A stretch of 64,000 bases of DNA, taken from positions 1-64,000 of the forward strand of contig CADAAI010000009.1 of NCBI GenBank assembly GCA_902785925.1. The letters are read 5' to 3'. Positions 61,701 to 64,000 of the stretch are shown here, one piece after another; positions within the stretch are counted from its first letter, which is position 1; each line of letters opens with the position of its first letter. The stretch is from an uncultured Bacteroidales bacterium (GTDB taxonomy: Bacteria > Bacteroidota > Bacteroidia > Bacteroidales > Muribaculaceae). The notes under the pieces were generated by a model. That model did not search any database. It was not told the origin of the DNA and saw only the letters and a program-made list of their open reading frames with translations. The position numbers were made by a program, and so were the translations under genes.

Positions 61701-61779
61701 CGTGATGCACTTTAGCATTTGCGGCAAAACAACCTACCAGTGCAATTAATACTGCTAATAATTTCTCAGTTTTTTTCAT
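58750..61779 (-). CDS. Large secreted protein with a Bacteroidales-type C-terminal tail
   Basis: A signal peptide ends near CFAANA. About 940 residues of beta-rich, Asn/Asp/Tyr-rich sequence follow with no enzymatic motif I can identify; short segments such as FQVKDSYKNSQGN and YRLCRKLIKDGNVSESSERI look like repeated Ig-like or coat-type strands. The last ~45 residues (V-N-V-T-Y-Y-N-V-M-G, P-G-I-N-I-V-E and ending K-V-I-Y) resemble a sorting tail common on exported proteins in this order. It may be surface-located; type IX secretion is an inference only. It lies alone, with its own promoter. Confidence 0.7.
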   Translation of the reverse strand: MKKTEKLLAVLIALVGCFAANAKVHHDVTSKVTHFNYSTYTYTYIDANGVEQTANLIDEATTPNQIKALLKKVYTDPTIPGIHYAYDYKDNEGNPIQYKKLNYDVNASHGTPWVKSNNEGTIANPNDDGMTMFLVQVKDSYKNSQGNTIDAAFQSIKLVKNFTRVHDSNNPGYLMSVDGISTNRFFFLSKGKSRASKAAPLYMTYEQVSPVNYATASETTNFINEIKAGHSYPCIHDCGNVIGYNPAHWFTIDQSGENYSLSNLTIFMPDRRFEYNMDYQNYHANTADDTDSSTGEVFKNYGRGQNDNGEFHPEIAPKVLMYTADLNATATPSDYSTGDDKSYYQVNLDWSTSFTQEKLGVEVPQHFYVYIVNEDGSRTLIQDVQKDEETDLVRVQNHSYLVEQTDETQTLRYVITAHPINYDNDGSVIKEDGNPYITLSAESPVRTVIIPGLRNAFFTELTEYRSRYYVENASKQYNIYRNTVSINPTNTLEFGKINTADKAYRLCRKLIKDGNVSESSERIIAQITFTPSAYDNNVVTAYAYSIIYKDLDDKVTQEVTPVYLFDENTSTDLEVNGTITIDNPVIVLYDRFKESTVSNLQDEGYVYYLKGLVNVNYIERSNRFNVPVYKTENIVSGEGRTHDEVVADVDHSAKATPDNTITFKVINDPAANLVDYEIRRLMQNNFKNFTKIGKAENYNNSGQYYIYALNDAGQLNELVNIESVGTEGGNITTHDINSSSDNLTSSYVPVINTLYNGDASKPNSYGCDIQRTGYPGVELSIPKEGGMAKTDPFYGNDGPLMGYLVKLIITPKLPSANVSNINYVYYYRVWREIDGTVSPTRIEGERMLNHEENQSGGSPGSTDYWASDYDCLHVTYPRQVDGDDQDGAVEVDDIFVDFAYDGSKKVTYIVRLYATSVPGDDGGPGLDQGAKGATEGGSGKVYFIAEDKKTVTFNNSTPTAIGTVNAEVQVVNVTYYNVMGVASDRPYPGINIVEKRYSNGATTTSKVIY

Positions 61780-61863
61780 AGCTATATTCTCAATAATTAA
61801 TAATTTTCTTGGAGCTAATTTTTTTCAAAGGATTAGATTTTCCTTTATAAATAATACCGGGCG

Positions 61864-61894
61864 CAAATTTATAACTATTGAAAATAGTATGCAA
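61864..61894 (-). promoter_or_regulatory. Promoter of the 1009-residue secreted protein gene
   Basis: On the minus strand TTG (61894-61892) is followed after 20 nt by TAAATTTG (61871-61864). The leader is about 80 nt. Confidence 0.6.
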
Positions 61895-61903
61895 TAGCTA
61901 CAC

Positions 61904-61917
61904 CACTAAATTTAGTG
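61904..61917. promoter_or_regulatory. 14-bp perfect palindrome, possible operator
   Basis: CACTAAATTTAGTG is a perfect inverted repeat 10 bp upstream of the -33 element of the promoter at 61864-61894, a position where a dimeric regulator could bind. Confidence 0.45.
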
Positions 61918-62096
61918 AACTAAAGTGAAATTTATGTTAAAATTTGCACTTAATATGGTAGTTTTCTTTATTGTAATATATAGTCTGATTGTGAAAATAT
62001 GCAAAAAAACAACTCCTTTTCAGAATTTAGAAAAGGAATATTTATGCACAATCACACCAAATGGTCACTTGCGTAAATTACTTATTGCGGATGCAT

Positions 62097-63107
62097 TTAG
62101 GACTCGACTGTTTGTCGTGCAATCACGGGGTCATTGCCTCGGTATTGCTGACGTCCCAGCGAGTCGGTGACAATGATGGTTGGAGTTGAGGTGATTTGTA
62201 GTTTTAAGAGTTCGCTGTTCATAATTGAACCAGGTACCCAATAGTGCTTTCCTACAGCCTGTGCCTCGGTCACCATACTGCGCCAACGGGTGGAGTCGCT
62301 ATCGATGTTTATGTCAACGACATTGACGCGAGTGGTGTCGAGCATTTTAAGCTCTTCAAAAGCACTACGGCGCTTGTCGCTTTCCATATCTTTATCCCAG
62401 AATAATATGACACTTGGCTTGGTGCCTTTAAATTGGGCAGCTTTAAAATCATCACTCTCCATTTCGAGCAGATTAAGACTGGTGAGAGTGGTGACAGCGT
62501 TCTTGCCCTTTTGGGTGATGAGGTCATAGCTCTCCATGAGACTCTCAGGCTTCGCGCTGTTGTCGATGCCTTTTAGCAGCTGTGCCACTTTGCTAACGTT
62601 AGCTGGAGCATAGTCAATTAGCACCAGCAGCGTGGATACCACACTCCGAGGATTATCTTTTACATATTTCTCGATAGCAGCATTAAGAGCTGGAGTGTTC
62701 GACATATCATATTCGTTCTTGTGCTTGAAAACGAAGTCGTTCCATTGCTTCATCACATCCGAGCCCTTGACCTCAAGCTGGTTTGGTTCGGTGACATTAC
62801 CTTTTACTTCTAGTTCATCGTCAGCATCCACCACGAGACGAAACATTGGAACACTCATGCTATTATACACCATGAGCAGTGTGGGACCAGCACACTTACC
62901 CTCGATGAGCAAAGCGTCATTCTGTGCAGTGAGCCATGAGTCGACTATACCACCGTCGGCGCCACGATAAACTACCCTCACATTCTGGTTGCCAAGCCCA
63001 TTGAGTTCAACATTTACCTTAAAATCATCATTTATGCAACTGTGCAGGCAACATGCCACTGCCAGCACCAGCATTATTGCAACTTTGTCTAATATCTTTT
63101 TTGCCAT
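62097..63107 (-). CDS. Thioredoxin-fold lipoprotein lacking the CxxC motif (DUF4369-like)
   Basis: The lipobox is L-H-S-C with Cys24. The N-terminal domain (residues 28-120, FKVNVELNGLGNQNVRVVYRGADG) resembles DUF4369, and the C-terminal part is a thioredoxin/TlpA-like fold (KPSVILFWDKDMESDKRRSAFEELKML, ITSTPTIIVTDSLGRQQYRG). Canonical members have W-x-x-W-C-x-x-C; here the position reads W-D-K-D-M-E-S, so redox chemistry is improbable. It may bind a partner or ligand. A promoter lies upstream at 63139-63169. Confidence 0.8.
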   Translation of the reverse strand: MAKKILDKVAIMLVLAVACCLHSCINDDFKVNVELNGLGNQNVRVVYRGADGGIVDSWLTAQNDALLIEGKCAGPTLLMVYNSMSVPMFRLVVDADDELEVKGNVTEPNQLEVKGSDVMKQWNDFVFKHKNEYDMSNTPALNAAIEKYVKDNPRSVVSTLLVLIDYAPANVSKVAQLLKGIDNSAKPESLMESYDLITQKGKNAVTTLTSLNLLEMESDDFKAAQFKGTKPSVILFWDKDMESDKRRSAFEELKMLDTTRVNVVDINIDSDSTRWRSMVTEAQAVGKHYWVPGSIMNSELLKLQITSTPTIIVTDSLGRQQYRGNDPVIARQTVES

Positions 63108-63138
63108 AGAATCTTCTTACCTTATTTCAATGCAGTGA

Positions 63139-63169
63139 CAAAAGTAGATAAAAGCACGAAAACGACAAA
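63139..63169 (-). promoter_or_regulatory. Promoter of the thioredoxin-fold lipoprotein gene
   Basis: On the minus strand TTTG (63169-63166) is followed after 19 nt by TACTTTTG (63146-63139). Confidence 0.65.
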
Positions 63170-63238
63170 ATAGTTTGTGCGTTTTTTCGTGCGCCCCCAA
63201 TCGATGCTGCGTTTTTTGAGAATGATGCACATGAAGTG

Positions 63239-63269
63239 TTGCAGAAAATCATTTTTATGTCTAACTTTG
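63239..63269 (+). promoter_or_regulatory. Promoter of comM/yifB
   Basis: TTG (63239-63241) and TAACTTTG (63262-63269) are separated by 20 nt; the ATG is 25 nt further on. Confidence 0.65.
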
Positions 63270-63293
63270 CATATAACTAAAAATCGCAACAAT

Positions 63294-64000
63294 ATGCTAA
63301 GCAAGATACTGGGAGCGGCTCTGCAAGGAATTGATGCCATTGCCGTCGAGATTGAGGTCTCGGTGGAGTGGGGCAGTGGATATGTGATGGTGGGCCTGCC
63401 CGACACCGCAGTGAAAGAGAGTGCCGAACGAGTGCGCTGCGCCATGGGTAATGCTGGTTTTAAGTTCCCTCGCAAGGCGGTGGTAATCAACATGTCGCCA
63501 GCCGACATCAAGAAGGAAGGCTCGGCCTACGATCTGCCCATCGCCATTGGTATTCTTGCAAGCAATGAGGATGTGAGTGCCGACAAGTTGGGACACTACA
63601 TGCTCATGGGCGAGCTATCGCTCGATGGCACGGTGAAACCCATTAAGGGTGCATTGCCAATGGCTATACTGGCGCGAGAGATGCAACTCGATGGTTTTAT
63701 TCTGCCCAAGCAGAATGCTACCGAGGCTGCCGTGGTAAATAACCTTAACGTGTATGGCGTGGAAACTATTACCGAAGTCATACAGTTTTTCAACAACGAG
63801 ATAATACTTGAGCCAACGGTAGTTGACACACGTGCCGAATTTGCACGCGCGCAAGGCTCGTTTCCTTTTGATTTCAGCGAAGTTAAAGGCCAAGAAATGG
63901 TTAAGCGCGCCTTCGAGGTGGCTTGTGCCGGTGGACACAACATCCTGCTTATTGGCTCTCCTGGCAGCGGCAAGTCGATGATGGCAAAGCGTCTACCGTC
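63294..64000 (+). CDS. comM: YifB/ComM-family magnesium-chelatase-like AAA+ ATPase, 5' part
   Basis: The frame opens at ATG 63294 and is cut by the window edge after about 235 residues, so only the N-terminal LonC-like domain and the start of the AAA+ domain are seen. Diagnostic segments are MVGLPDTAVKESAERVRCAM, INMSPADIKKEGSAYDLPIAIGILAS and, near the edge, the Walker A IGSPGSGKSMMAKRLP. ComM is a helicase that promotes branch migration in natural transformation in proteobacteria; the role in this phylum is less certain. Confidence 0.95.
   Translation, partial: MLSKILGAALQGIDAIAVEIEVSVEWGSGYVMVGLPDTAVKESAERVRCAMGNAGFKFPRKAVVINMSPADIKKEGSAYDLPIAIGILASNEDVSADKLGHYMLMGELSLDGTVKPIKGALPMAILAREMQLDGFILPKQNATEAAVVNNLNVYGVETITEVIQFFNNEIILEPTVVDTRAEFARAQGSFPFDFSEVKGQEMVKRAFEVACAGGHNILLIGSPGSGKSMMAKRLP

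Larger units (their letters stand above)
61780..62096. other. AT-rich region between two leftward genes
   Basis: About 317 bp without a gene. It contains the leftward promoter at 61864-61894 and a palindrome at 61904-61917. No terminator with a clear T-run is visible on the minus strand after the lipoprotein gene. Confidence 0.5.

Noticed and set aside
1..64000. CRISPR arrays, insertion sequences, integrases, prophage genes or rRNA genes
   Set aside because: I looked for regularly spaced repeats, terminal inverted repeats and transposase or integrase motifs and found none; the CTAG array at 50982 has too short a period to be CRISPR.

Overview
The window looks like a chromosomal segment of a gut-type Bacteroidota (order Bacteroidales, in the Prevotella/Muribaculaceae range). 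The evidence is internal. Promoters follow the Bacteroidota sigma pattern (-33 TTTG or TTG, 19-21 nt, -7 TAnnTTTG) and recur upstream of many genes. Purine-rich Shine-Dalgarno sites are scarce. The window also has a cysteine-rich TonB-family protein, dockerin-like DVNGDG repeats, CotH proteins, Wzc/Wza-type export proteins and a Bacteroidales-style C-terminal tail on a large secreted protein. I see no phage, IS element, integrase or CRISPR array.

Layout. Positions 1-935 hold the first codons of a leftward gene and a long, very G-rich noncoding stretch. Positions 936-5862 carry an aminopeptidase P, a LUD-domain protein, a secreted tannase-like hydrolase and ychF. Positions 5952-25197 are an exopolysaccharide/capsule locus. 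It has two tandem CotH proteins with C-terminal dockerin repeats, two GT4 and one GT2 glycosyltransferases, a radical SAM enzyme, an acyltransferase-3 protein, a secreted beta-helix protein, an SGNH/MBOAT O-acetylation pair, a Wzy-like polymerase, a Wzc-type tyrosine autokinase, a Wza-type export lipoprotein and a Wzx flippase. Positions 25230-30387 continue on the same strand with an M28 peptidase lipoprotein, nadB and a class A penicillin-binding protein, with short gaps, so a long cotranscript is possible.

Positions 30616-35454 hold housekeeping genes: a trypsin-like protease, a LolC/E-type permease, rbfA, a membrane protein, a TonB-family protein, an O-methyltransferase and aroQ. Positions 35455-39263 contain a probable structured RNA or leader, a small lipoprotein, two secreted proteins of unknown role and an AraC-type regulator. 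Positions 39274-42565 hold a GT2 enzyme, an LpxL-type acyltransferase and the tRNA methylthiotransferase mtaB. A CAU tRNA (probably the lysidine-type Ile2) follows, and it shares a terminator with a convergent single-module nonribosomal peptide synthetase (C-A-T-R) at 42946-47250. This synthetase is the strongest natural-product candidate in the window.

Positions 47723-51578 carry rubrerythrin, a GNAT-like protein, pgi and a SpoU-type RNA methylase. An unusual 9-bp-period CTAG repeat/hairpin lies between the last two. Positions 51586-53519 hold a von Willebrand A protein and an unrecognised partner. Positions 53711-61779 hold a secreted protein with N-terminal dockerin repeats, an alpha/beta hydrolase, a P1-family peptidase and a 1009-residue secreted protein. 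The window closes with a thioredoxin-fold lipoprotein lacking CxxC and the start of comM (yifB).

Functionally, the exopolysaccharide block encodes assembly (glycosyltransferases), decoration (acetyl or acyl transfer), flipping, polymerisation, length control and export. The CotH and radical SAM genes co-located with it suggest an extra, uncharacterised modification step. Positions and promoters were read by eye; no homology search was available.
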